Source of the DNA: Actinomycetes bacterium
GTDB lineage: Bacteria; Actinomycetota; Actinomycetes; Mycobacteriales; Micromonosporaceae
DNA length: 8,066 bases
Reading direction: 5' to 3'
NCBI GenBank assembly: GCA_023437285.1
Contig: JAEZGP010000195.1
Coordinates: 1 to 8,066, forward strand
The notes under the pieces are model-generated. The model was not told the DNA's origin. It saw nothing but the letters and a program-made list of their open reading frames with translations, and ran no database searches. Position numbers and translations under genes: made by a program. This document shows positions 1 to 7,105 of this stretch, in pieces (within the stretch, counting starts at the first letter, position 1; each line of letters begins with the position of its first letter).

Positions 1-218
1 GCCCGCCGGTTCCCCGCCGCGAGGAGCCTGCTCGCGGCCAGCATGGCGCCCAACGCCCCGACGGCGAGCGCCAGCGCGCCGAGTGGGTCGGTCGGGAAGC
101 CGGTGTTGCCGTTGAAGCGCAGCAGCCCGAGGACGGCCAGGGCAACCACACCGGCGAGGCCGGTGGAGACGGCGGGCAGGTTGCGGACCGCGGGGAACGC
201 CTGGCCCGTGCCGATCAT
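1..218 (-). CDS. Membrane protein of unknown function, N-terminal part (runs off left edge)
   Basis: A minus-strand reading frame opens with ATG at 218 and stays open for 72 codons to the window edge, so the C-terminus is missing. The protein begins MIGTGQAFPAVRNL. It has two hydrophobic stretches, roughly residues 15-34 and 47-66, separated by a short polar loop containing FNGNTGFPTD, and ends in an Arg-rich turn. This looks like two transmembrane helices of an integral membrane protein. I do not recognise the family. The start is chosen because a TAGGCT box lies exactly 7 nt upstream with no Shine-Dalgarno sequence, which fits a leaderless transcript. The frame is open further upstream (a GTG at 290 is possible), but that extension is rich in Arg and Cys and looks non-coding. 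It is divergent from the secreted-protein gene at 424. Function cannot be assigned from this fragment. Confidence 0.6.
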   Translation of the reverse strand, partial: MIGTGQAFPAVRNLPAVSTGLAGVVALAVLGLLRFNGNTGFPTDPLGALALAVGALGAMLAASRLLAAGNRR

Positions 219-225
219 GCGTAGG

Positions 226-231
226 AGCCTA
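226..231 (-). promoter_or_regulatory. Candidate -10 box (TAGGCT) for a leaderless transcript
   Basis: On the minus strand TAGGCT matches the actinobacterial TANNNT -10 pattern. It is followed by 7 nt and then the ATG at 218, the spacing expected if transcription starts at the start codon itself. No convincing -35 box is visible 16-18 nt upstream. Confidence 0.4.
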
Positions 232-312
232 ACGATGTTTCGCCGCCGACAGCATCCCCGTGCCGGAGAAGCGGCCAGCCGAAGGCTCACGCGACATAAA
301 CCCAGCGCTTGA

Positions 313-341
313 TTGAATTTGAAAATGTCAATATCTATACA
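313..341 (+). promoter_or_regulatory. Candidate sigma-70-type promoter of the secreted-protein gene
   Basis: TTGAAT (313-318) and TATACA (336-341) are separated by 17 nt, and each matches four of six consensus bases of TTGACA and TATAAT. The surrounding 310-360 stretch is strikingly AT-rich for this genome, as expected of a promoter. Transcription would begin near 348, leaving a leader of about 75 nt before the ATG at 424. The -10 region overlaps a set of short AATGT/ACATT repeats that could be an operator. Confidence 0.5.
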
Positions 342-351
342 TTGCAAATGT
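323..351. repeat. Short repeats around the -10 box (candidate operator)
   Basis: AAATGT occurs at 323-328 and again at 346-351, and its complement ACATT lies between them at 339-343. The second pair forms a 13-nt inverted repeat ACATT-GCA-AATGT (339-351). The repeats straddle the proposed -10 box and transcription start of the secreted-protein gene, a typical place for a repressor site. The words are short and AT-rich, so chance is not excluded. Confidence 0.35.
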
Positions 352-364
352 TACCGCTTAAGCT

Positions 365-383
365 TTGCAGGCCATGGCTGCAA
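365..383. repeat. Inverted repeat in the 5' leader of the secreted-protein gene
   Basis: TTGCAG (365-370) and CTGCAA (378-383) are perfect inverted arms around a 7-nt centre that itself contains CCATGG. It lies in the presumed leader, about 40 nt before the start codon. It could be an operator or a small RNA hairpin; nothing in the sequence decides between these. Confidence 0.3.
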
Positions 384-413
384 GAAGTGAGATCGTCCCT
401 ACTCACGCAAAGC

Positions 414-418
414 GAAGG
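414..418 (+). promoter_or_regulatory. Ribosome-binding site GAAGG of the secreted-protein gene
   Basis: GAAGG lies 5 nt upstream of the ATG at 424 and supports that start over other candidates in the region. Confidence 0.6.
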
Positions 419-423
419 TAACC

Positions 424-993
424 ATGAGCATTCTGAGAATGGCCGCGCGCTGGCTGGCATTGAGTCGCTTGGCCCGCGCCACGGCAGCGACCGTGGCGGT
501 GTCGGCCGTCGTAGTCGCCTTCACCGGCAGCGCGGCATATGCCAGCCTCTGGCAACTCACGGACGGCTTCGACTACCAGCCCGCCAACACCTGGACCGTC
601 GAGGCGTACGGCTCCAGTGGCGGTGGCTTCGATCTCAACGCGGGAACCGCGCGCACCGCGCCGAACAATGCCTACCTGTGGGCCCAGAGCCAGTTCTCCG
701 CCGTGGGCCGGTCGGTCACCCTGCGCAACAACTCCACCCGCAACGGCTGCGCCGCAGCGGTCTACCTCACCGGACTCAGCGGGGCCAAGGTGAATGTCGA
801 GGTCATCAACCCCTCAACGTGGACCTACATCTCCCTGCGACAGGTCACCCTGACCGGGGGCGGCTACACCCAGTACGCCGTCCCGTCGTGGACCGGCGGC
901 CCCAATACCGTGTACGTGCGCATTGCGCTCGTCGGCAGCGGCGCCTACCAATTGGTACGCGTCGACGACCTCGTCGTGCAGTGCAACTACTAG
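424..993 (+). CDS. Secreted small protein with signal peptide, probable beta-sandwich; function unknown
   Basis: The 189-residue product has a classic export signal: a basic start with five Arg in the first 18 residues, a hydrophobic core at about 20-34, and a likely signal peptidase I site after A-Y-A (residue 40), before SLWQL. The mature part is about 149 residues, rich in Thr, Ser, Gly, Val, Tyr and Trp in alternating polar/hydrophobic runs, which suggests an all-beta domain. Its end, RVDDLVVQCNY, resembles the last strand of jelly-roll carbohydrate-binding or galactose-binding-like domains. This is a fold impression only; no catalytic motif is seen. Mature Cys109 and Cys187 could form a disulfide. 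The gene has its own AT-rich promoter, a GAAGG ribosome-binding site, tandem stops (TAG then TAA, 991-996) and a strong terminator, so it looks monocistronic. No neighbour suggests a role. Confidence 0.85.
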   Translation: MSILRMAARWLALSRLARATAATVAVSAVVVAFTGSAAYASLWQLTDGFDYQPANTWTVEAYGSSGGGFDLNAGTARTAPNNAYLWAQSQFSAVGRSVTLRNNSTRNGCAAAVYLTGLSGAKVNVEVINPSTWTYISLRQVTLTGGGYTQYAVPSWTGGPNTVYVRIALVGSGAYQLVRVDDLVVQCNY

Positions 994-1029
994 TAATTCG
1001 CCCGACCTAGAACACAGCAATTCGGGAAT

Positions 1030-1087
1030 GCGGAAAGTGCCTCTGCTCTGCAACGGCAGGACCGGAACAGGCAGAGGCACTTTCCGC
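1030..1087 (+). terminator. Strong hairpin terminator after the secreted-protein gene
   Basis: A perfect 17-bp inverted repeat: left arm GCGGAAAGTGCCTCTGC (1030-1046), right arm at 1071-1087, with a 24-nt loop. The loop contains a smaller hairpin, CTGC-AACG-GCAG (1048-1059), so the RNA could fold as a branched structure. There is no T run, which is usual for actinobacterial terminators. It lies 36 nt past the stop codon at 993 and before the GNAT gene on the same strand. Confidence 0.75.
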
Positions 1088-1140
1088 GCGCCGACCGCTC
1101 ATGTGCGGGGAAACGGGATGCGGCGGCTGGGCGGGCTGGT

Positions 1141-1146
1141 TACCGT
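1141..1146 (+). promoter_or_regulatory. Candidate -10 box (TACCGT) for a leaderless GNAT transcript
   Basis: TACCGT matches TANNNT and ends 6 nt before the GTG at 1153. No Shine-Dalgarno sequence is present between the terminator and this start. The spacing fits transcription initiating at the start codon. No clear -35 box is seen. Confidence 0.35.
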
Positions 1147-1152
1147 CCGGGC

Positions 1153-1821
1153 GTGGCCCACATCTATCCCCCACTGAATGTGGAAGTCCGTACGCCGCGC
1201 CTGACGCTGGCGGGTGCGTCCGACGACCTGCTCGAACGTCTCGTGCCGCTCGTGCGGGCCGGCGTCGCGGACGCCGAGCCGTGGCCGTTCGACGACCCGT
1301 GCTCGCTCTACGCCGACAATCCCGAGCGCGAGTGGCGGTGGCTGCGCGGCATCTGGGCCGGCCGGGGTCGGGTGAGTCCGGAGTCGTGGCGGTTGTACTT
1401 CGCCGTGCTCGTCGACGGCGAACCGGTCGGCATGCAGGACCTCATCGGCAAGGACTTCGCGCGGTTCGGCACGGTGACCAGCTTCTCGTGGCTGGCCCCG
1501 GGCGGCCGCGGCCGGGGGCTCGGCACGGAGATGCGCGCGGCGATTCTGCACCTGGCCTTCGCCGGGTTGGGCGCGCGCGAGGCGGGCAGCGACGCCTTCG
1601 TCGACAACGAGGCGTCCAACCGCATATCCCGCGGCCTGGGCTACGAACCGAACGGCACCGACTGGGACACCCGCCGGGGCGAGCCCGCGCGGATCCAGCA
1701 GTGGCGGCTCGCCCGGGAGATGTGGGAGTTGCGCCGCCGCGACGACATCGAGCTGACCGGCGTCGACGACTGCCTGCCGGTCCTGGGCCTTCCCGCGGCT
1801 GCGGCGGGAAGCCGCCGCTAG
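1153..1821 (+). CDS. GNAT family N-acetyltransferase (RimJ/RimL-like)
   Basis: This cytoplasmic enzyme is predicted to move the acetyl group of acetyl-CoA to an amine, either a protein N-terminus or a small molecule; the substrate is not predictable. The 222-residue product opens with VRTPRLTL (about 12-19), the first strand typical of RimJ/RimL-type proteins. It carries the acetyl-CoA pyrophosphate loop GGRGRGLGT (117-125) and the late motif DNEASNRISRGLGY (151-164), where N, S and the final Tyr are typical GNAT positions. The C-terminus (RRDDIELTGVDDCLPVLG, 195-212) is an extension I associate with one actinobacterial subgroup. The start is GTG: no in-frame ATG fits, the protein aligns from here, and a TACCGT box 6 nt upstream suggests a leaderless message. 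A second GTG at 1180 is possible but would cut into the domain. It lies between two hairpins and is probably transcribed alone. Confidence 0.9.
   Translation: MAHIYPPLNVEVRTPRLTLAGASDDLLERLVPLVRAGVADAEPWPFDDPCSLYADNPEREWRWLRGIWAGRGRVSPESWRLYFAVLVDGEPVGMQDLIGKDFARFGTVTSFSWLAPGGRGRGLGTEMRAAILHLAFAGLGAREAGSDAFVDNEASNRISRGLGYEPNGTDWDTRRGEPARIQQWRLAREMWELRRRDDIELTGVDDCLPVLGLPAAAAGSRR
1790..1818 (+). terminator. Overlapping hairpins at the end of the GNAT gene, possible terminator
   Basis: Two inverted repeats share bases. TTCCCGC (1790-1796) can pair with GCGGGAA (1804-1810), and GCGGCGG (1801-1807) can pair with CCGCCGC (1812-1818). They are mutually exclusive. The second ends at the base before the stop codon TAG (1819-1821). 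They lie inside the last codons, so they may only reflect Gly/Ala/Arg codon composition, but they sit where a terminator for the GNAT message would be useful. Confidence 0.3.
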
Positions 1822-1860
1822 CGAAGGTCTCCGCGTACTGCCGGCGGGCTGGCCACAAAA

Positions 1861-1892
1861 CGGGTTAGCTGAGTGGTGCCGGCCCGTTCGAA
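1861..1892 (+). promoter_or_regulatory. Candidate promoter/regulatory region of the first alcohol dehydrogenase
   Basis: The ordered words AAAAC, GGGTTAG (1862-1868), GTGGT and TTCGAA (1887-1892) also occur in the same order upstream of the second alcohol dehydrogenase gene. GGTTAGCT has a weak resemblance to a -10 box. No good -35 box is visible. Confidence 0.3.
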
Positions 1893-1896
1893 GGAG
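1891..1896 (+). promoter_or_regulatory. Ribosome-binding site AAGGAG of the first alcohol dehydrogenase
   Basis: AAGGAG lies 8 nt before the ATG at 1905. It is the best Shine-Dalgarno match in the window and fixes this start. Confidence 0.75.
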
Positions 1897-1904
1897 AGAC
1901 CGTC

Positions 1905-2927
1905 ATGCAGGTTGCCGTTCTGCACGCCCCCGGCGACGTCCGGGTGGAGCAGCGCGAGGATCCGAAGATCGTCGCCCCGACCGACGCGATCATCCGGCTG
2001 GCCGCGACCTGCATCTGCGGATCGGACCTGTGGCCGTACCGGGGGATAGACGAGGTCGACGAGCCGCGGCCGATGGGTCACGAGTACGTCGGCGTCGTCG
2101 AGGAGGTCGGCGCCGAGGTCCGCACCATCCGGCCCGGGCAGTTCGTGGTCGGCTCCTTCTTCGCCTCCGACAACACGTGCGAGATCTGCCGGGCCGGATA
2201 CCAGACGCACTGCGTGCACAGCCAGCCCGCCAGTCCCACGGGCGCCCAGGCCGAGTACGCGCGCATCGCACTGGCCGACGGCACGCTGGTCGCCACCCCC
2301 GAGCTGCCGGACGCGGACCTGGTGCCGAGCCTGCTCGCCGCCTCCGATGTGCTGGGCACCGGCTGGTTCGCCGCCGTGGCCGCCGCGGCCGGTCCCGGCA
2401 AGACCGTGGCCGTCGTGGGCGACGGCGCCGTGGGCCTGCTCGCCGTGCTGGCCGCCAGGCAGCTCGGCGCCGAGCGGATCATCGCGATGAGTCGTCACGA
2501 GCCGCGCCAGGAACTGGCGCTGGAGTACGGCGCGACCGACATCGTCACCGAGCGCGGCGACGAGGGCGTCGCCCGGATCAAGGACCTCACCGGCGGGCTC
2601 GGGGCGCACTGCCTGATCGAGGCGGTCGGCACGCAGGAGTCGATGATGCAGGCGATCCGCGCCACCCGCGCCGGTGGGCACGTCGGCTTTGTGGGCGTCT
2701 CCCACGACGTACAACTGCCTGGTGAGGAACTGTTCCGCTCCGGTGTGCACCTGCACGGCGGGCCGGCACCCGTACGCCGTTTCCTGCCCGAGCTGATCGA
2801 CCTGATCTACCGACGGGAGATCGACCCGGGCCGGGTCTTCGACCTCACCCTGCCGCTGGCGGAGGCCGCCGAGGGTTACCGGGCGATGGATGAGCGCCGC
2901 GCCATCAAGGTCCTCCTGCGGCCGTGA
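1905..2927 (+). CDS. Zinc-dependent alcohol dehydrogenase (medium-chain, threonine-dehydrogenase-like)
   Basis: This soluble oxidoreductase belongs to the medium-chain dehydrogenase/reductase superfamily and is predicted to interconvert an alcohol and an aldehyde or ketone using NAD(P). The 340-residue product has the usual layout. The GroES-like catalytic domain carries catalytic-zinc residues Cys38 (in CICGSD), His59-Glu60 (in MGHEYVG) and probably Asp148. Next is a structural-zinc lobe with Cys92, Cys95 and Cys103, in which the first of the four usual Cys is Asp89. The Rossmann domain has GDGAVG at 172-177. After the second strand comes Ser196-Arg197, a basic pattern often linked with NADP preference. 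The ATG at 1905 is supported by AAGGAG 8 nt upstream and by the standard MQVAVLHAPGDVRVE opening. It is separated from both neighbours by spacers of over 80 nt. Substrate is unknown. Confidence 0.92.
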   Translation: MQVAVLHAPGDVRVEQREDPKIVAPTDAIIRLAATCICGSDLWPYRGIDEVDEPRPMGHEYVGVVEEVGAEVRTIRPGQFVVGSFFASDNTCEICRAGYQTHCVHSQPASPTGAQAEYARIALADGTLVATPELPDADLVPSLLAASDVLGTGWFAAVAAAAGPGKTVAVVGDGAVGLLAVLAARQLGAERIIAMSRHEPRQELALEYGATDIVTERGDEGVARIKDLTGGLGAHCLIEAVGTQESMMQAIRATRAGGHVGFVGVSHDVQLPGEELFRSGVHLHGGPAPVRRFLPELIDLIYRREIDPGRVFDLTLPLAEAAEGYRAMDERRAIKVLLRP

Positions 2928-2949
2928 CCGCGAAGTGATCAGTTTTGGA

Positions 2950-2973
2950 GAAGCGGCCGCGCCGCCGGGCTTC
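2950..2973 (+). terminator. Weak hairpin after the first alcohol dehydrogenase
   Basis: GAAGC (2950-2954) and GCTTC (2969-2973) are complementary arms, with further G-C pairing possible inside (GGC with GCC, interrupted by a GG bulge). It begins 23 nt after the stop and immediately precedes the proposed -10 box of the next gene. The stem is short, so this is tentative. Confidence 0.3.
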
Positions 2974-2974
2974 C

Positions 2975-2980
2975 TAGCAT
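2975..2980 (+). promoter_or_regulatory. Candidate -10 box (TAGCAT) of the DUF1801 gene
   Basis: TAGCAT fits TANNNT. A start near 2987 would give a leader of about 34 nt containing the GAGG ribosome-binding site (3010-3013). A CTCGAA word follows (2985-2990), similar to the TTCGAA downstream of the dehydrogenase promoters. No clear -35 box is seen. Confidence 0.35.
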
Positions 2981-3020
2981 GGGACTCGAAGCGATCAAGA
3001 CTGATAAGTGAGGACCTCCT

Positions 3021-3473
3021 ATGGCAGAGACCGCGAAGACGACGAAGAAGCCCGCCAAGAAGGCCACCGGCACGTCGTACAAGGGGTTCACGAAAGAGGA
3101 ACGCGCCGCGATGAAGGAGCGCGCCGCGGAGCTGAAGTCGGCCGCCAGCGAGAGCGAGGTGGTCGCGAAGATCGAGGAGATGCCGGAGCCGGACCGCGGC
3201 ATCGCCGAGCGGGTCCACGCCATCATCAGGGCCACCGCGCCGCAGCTGACGCCCCGCCTCTGGTACGGCATGCCCGCATACGCCAAGGATGGTCAGATCG
3301 TCTGTTTCCTCCAGCCGGCGGCGAAGTTCAAGACGCGGTATTCGACGCTGGGCTTCAACGACGCGGCGCGCCTCGACGACGGCTCCATGTGGCCGACCGC
3401 CTTCGCCCTGACGAAGCTGACCAAGGCGGACGAGGCCCGCCTCGCCGAGCTGATCAAGCAGGCGGTGAGCTGA
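3021..3473 (+). CDS. DUF1801 domain protein (YdhG-like)
   Basis: The 150-residue cytoplasmic protein begins with a Lys/Ala/Thr-rich, probably disordered tail (residues 2-18) and a charged helix (24-40). The DUF1801 core follows, with [17 protein letters not shown] (53-69), the hallmark [11 protein letters not shown] (81-91), [17 protein letters not shown] (96-112) and [12 protein letters not shown] (123-134). Such proteins are widespread in actinobacteria; the domain is named by similarity to Bacillus YdhG, and its biochemical role is not established. The ATG at 3021 has GAGG (3010-3013) 7 nt upstream. It follows the first alcohol dehydrogenase gene by 93 nt and has its own candidate -10 box, so co-transcription is possible but not required. 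Family assignment is firm; function is unknown. Confidence 0.88.
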   Translation: MAETAKTTKKPAKKATGTSYKGFTKEERAAMKERAAELKSAASESEVVAKIEEMPEPDRGIAERVHAIIRATAPQLTPRLWYGMPAYAKDGQIVCFLQPAAKFKTRYSTLGFNDAARLDDGSMWPTAFALTKLTKADEARLAELIKQAVS

Positions 3474-3493
3474 CCCGCCATTACGGCAACGGG

Positions 3494-3523
3494 CTGAATA
3501 AGAGTAAAACTCCGGGTTAGGGT
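3494..3523 (+). promoter_or_regulatory. Candidate promoter of the second alcohol dehydrogenase
   Basis: TAGGGT (3518-3523) is a good TANNNT -10 box, with CTGAAT (3494-3499) 18 nt upstream as a weak -35. A start near 3530 would leave a leader of about 48 nt. The region shares AAAAC, GGGTTAG, GTGGT and TTCGAA in the same order with the upstream region of the first alcohol dehydrogenase. Confidence 0.45.
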
Positions 3524-3525
3524 GG

Positions 3526-3551
3526 TTCGAAAGAATTGCTCGAATTATTCG
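3526..3551. repeat. Short palindromes downstream of the dehydrogenase promoter
   Basis: TTCGAA (3526-3531) and CGAAT-T-ATTCG (3541-3551) are perfect palindromes at and just after the predicted transcription start, in a locally AT-rich patch. This is a plausible operator position; the repressor is not identifiable. Confidence 0.35.
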
Positions 3552-3577
3552 GATTTTGTTGTCGTACGGGGGCCGAC

Positions 3578-4627
3578 ATGAAGGCATTCGTCATGAAGGA
3601 GATCGGCCGCGTCGGGTTCATGGAGAAACCCATCCCGCAGCCGGGTCCCAACGACGCGGTCGTGCGCACCATCCGCGCGCTGATCTGCACCTCCGACTCC
3701 CACACGGTTCGCGGCGGCATCGGGCCGCGCCACGACCTCACGCTCGGACACGAGGCGGTGGGCGTGGTGGACCAGGTGGGCAGCGAGGTGCGCGAGTTCC
3801 GCCCGGGCGACCGGGTCGTGGTCGGCGCGATCACGCCCGACTGGGGCGATCCGGCGTCGCAGGCCGGGCACTCGTCGCAGTCGGGCGGGCCGTTGGGCGG
3901 CTGGAAGTTTTCCAACACCAAGGACGGTGTCTTCGCGGAGTACTTCCACGTCAATGAGGCCGACGCGAACATGGCCAAAATTCCGGACGACGTGTCGGAC
4001 GACGCGGCGGTCTACTGCGCCGACATGCTCTCCACCGGGTTCATGGGCGCCGAGAACGGTAACGTCCCGATCGGCGGGACGGTGGCCGTGCTCGCGCAGG
4101 GCCCGGTCGGGTTGATGGGTACGGCCGGCGCGAAGCTGCGCGGCGCCGGGCTGATCATCGGCATCGACGCCGTGCCCACCCGCCTGAAGCTGTCCCAGAC
4201 CTACGGCGCCGACGAGGTCGTGGACTTCACCCGGGAAGACGTGGTGGAGCGAATCGAGGAACTCACCGGCGGCGAAGGCGTCGACACCGCGATCGAGGCT
4301 CTGGGAGCCGACGCCACGTTCCAGACCGCCGTACGGATCATCAAGCCGGGCGGCACCGTGTCCACCATCGGCTACTACGGCACCGGCGAGTACGTCCACA
4401 TCCCCCGCGTGCCGTGGGGCGTCGGCATGGCGGAGAAGACGATCGCGACCGGCCTGTGTCCGGGCGGACGCCTGCGCCTGGATCGGCTGCTGCGGATGCT
4501 GTCGGCCAAACGCCTCGATCCGACGCTGATGACCAGTCACATCTTCACGTTCGACGAGATGGAGCAGGCGTTCGAGGTCGCCGACCAGAAGCTCGACGAC
4601 GTCGTGAAGGTGCTGGTCACCTTCTGA
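3578..4627 (+). CDS. Secondary-alcohol (isopropanol-type) dehydrogenase, zinc-dependent
   Basis: The product resembles the tetrameric secondary-alcohol dehydrogenases of Thermoanaerobacter brockii and Clostridium beijerinckii almost end to end, so it should interconvert secondary alcohols and ketones. Counting from ATG 3578 gives 349 residues. Catalytic-zinc residues are Cys37 (ICTSD), His58-Glu59 (LGHEAVG) and Asp149 (CADM). The structural-zinc Cys cluster is absent, as in this subgroup. Family stretches include ITPDWGDP (85-92), GGWKFSNTKDGVF (107-119) and GLCPGGRLR (292-300). The Rossmann loop is AQGPVG (173-178). At the end of the second strand, IIGIDAVP (193-200) has Asp197 where the bacterial NADP enzymes have Gly, and Ala/Val where they have Ser/Arg, so NAD is the likelier cofactor. 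A frame-consistent TTG at 3536 would add 14 residues, but the homologues start at MKAF and GGGGG (3568-3572) precedes this ATG by 5 nt. Confidence 0.92.
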   Translation: MKAFVMKEIGRVGFMEKPIPQPGPNDAVVRTIRALICTSDSHTVRGGIGPRHDLTLGHEAVGVVDQVGSEVREFRPGDRVVVGAITPDWGDPASQAGHSSQSGGPLGGWKFSNTKDGVFAEYFHVNEADANMAKIPDDVSDDAAVYCADMLSTGFMGAENGNVPIGGTVAVLAQGPVGLMGTAGAKLRGAGLIIGIDAVPTRLKLSQTYGADEVVDFTREDVVERIEELTGGEGVDTAIEALGADATFQTAVRIIKPGGTVSTIGYYGTGEYVHIPRVPWGVGMAEKTIATGLCPGGRLRLDRLLRMLSAKRLDPTLMTSHIFTFDEMEQAFEVADQKLDDVVKVLVTF

Positions 4628-4637
4628 GACGCCGGTG

Positions 4638-4671
4638 CGCCGCGTCCCGGTCACGCGACCGGGACGCGGCG
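4638..4671. terminator. Bidirectional hairpin terminator between converging genes
   Basis: A perfect 15-bp inverted repeat, CGCCGCGTCCCGGTC (4638-4652) with its complement (4657-4671), closes on a 4-nt ACGC loop. It lies 10 nt past the stop of the dehydrogenase gene and 9 nt past the stop of the opposing UvrA-like gene, so it can serve both. It has no T tail, normal for this group. Confidence 0.8.
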
Positions 4672-4680
4672 GCGTGACCG

Positions 4681-7065
<2,385 letters not shown>

Positions 7066-7105
7066 CTCGTCTCCCCCAGTGTTTCGTCTTCGATCAAACG
7101 GCGCC

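Noticed and set aside
309..1010. A 233-codon plus-strand frame overlapping the secreted-protein gene
   Set aside because: It begins in the AT-rich promoter and becomes Arg/Gln-rich. The 424-993 frame has a signal peptide and a ribosome-binding site.
1101..1868. A 255-codon plus-strand frame overlapping the GNAT gene
   Set aside because: The 1153-1821 frame carries acetyl-CoA-binding motifs; this frame gives an Arg-rich sequence without any.
3536..3577. Upstream TTG start for the second alcohol dehydrogenase
   Set aside because: It would add 14 residues not found in the family, lies within a few bases of the predicted transcription start, and has no ribosome-binding site.
1818..3587. A 589-codon open frame on the minus strand
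   Set aside because: It lies opposite the first alcohol dehydrogenase and DUF1801 genes, which have clear motifs. Its translation is Arg/Gly/His-rich without domains, a product of high GC at third codon positions.
1905..4627. A dedicated alcohol-metabolism operon of the two dehydrogenases
   Set aside because: The genes are separated by long spacers, an unrelated DUF1801 gene and apparent separate promoters. The shared upstream words are suggestive but do not show one pathway.
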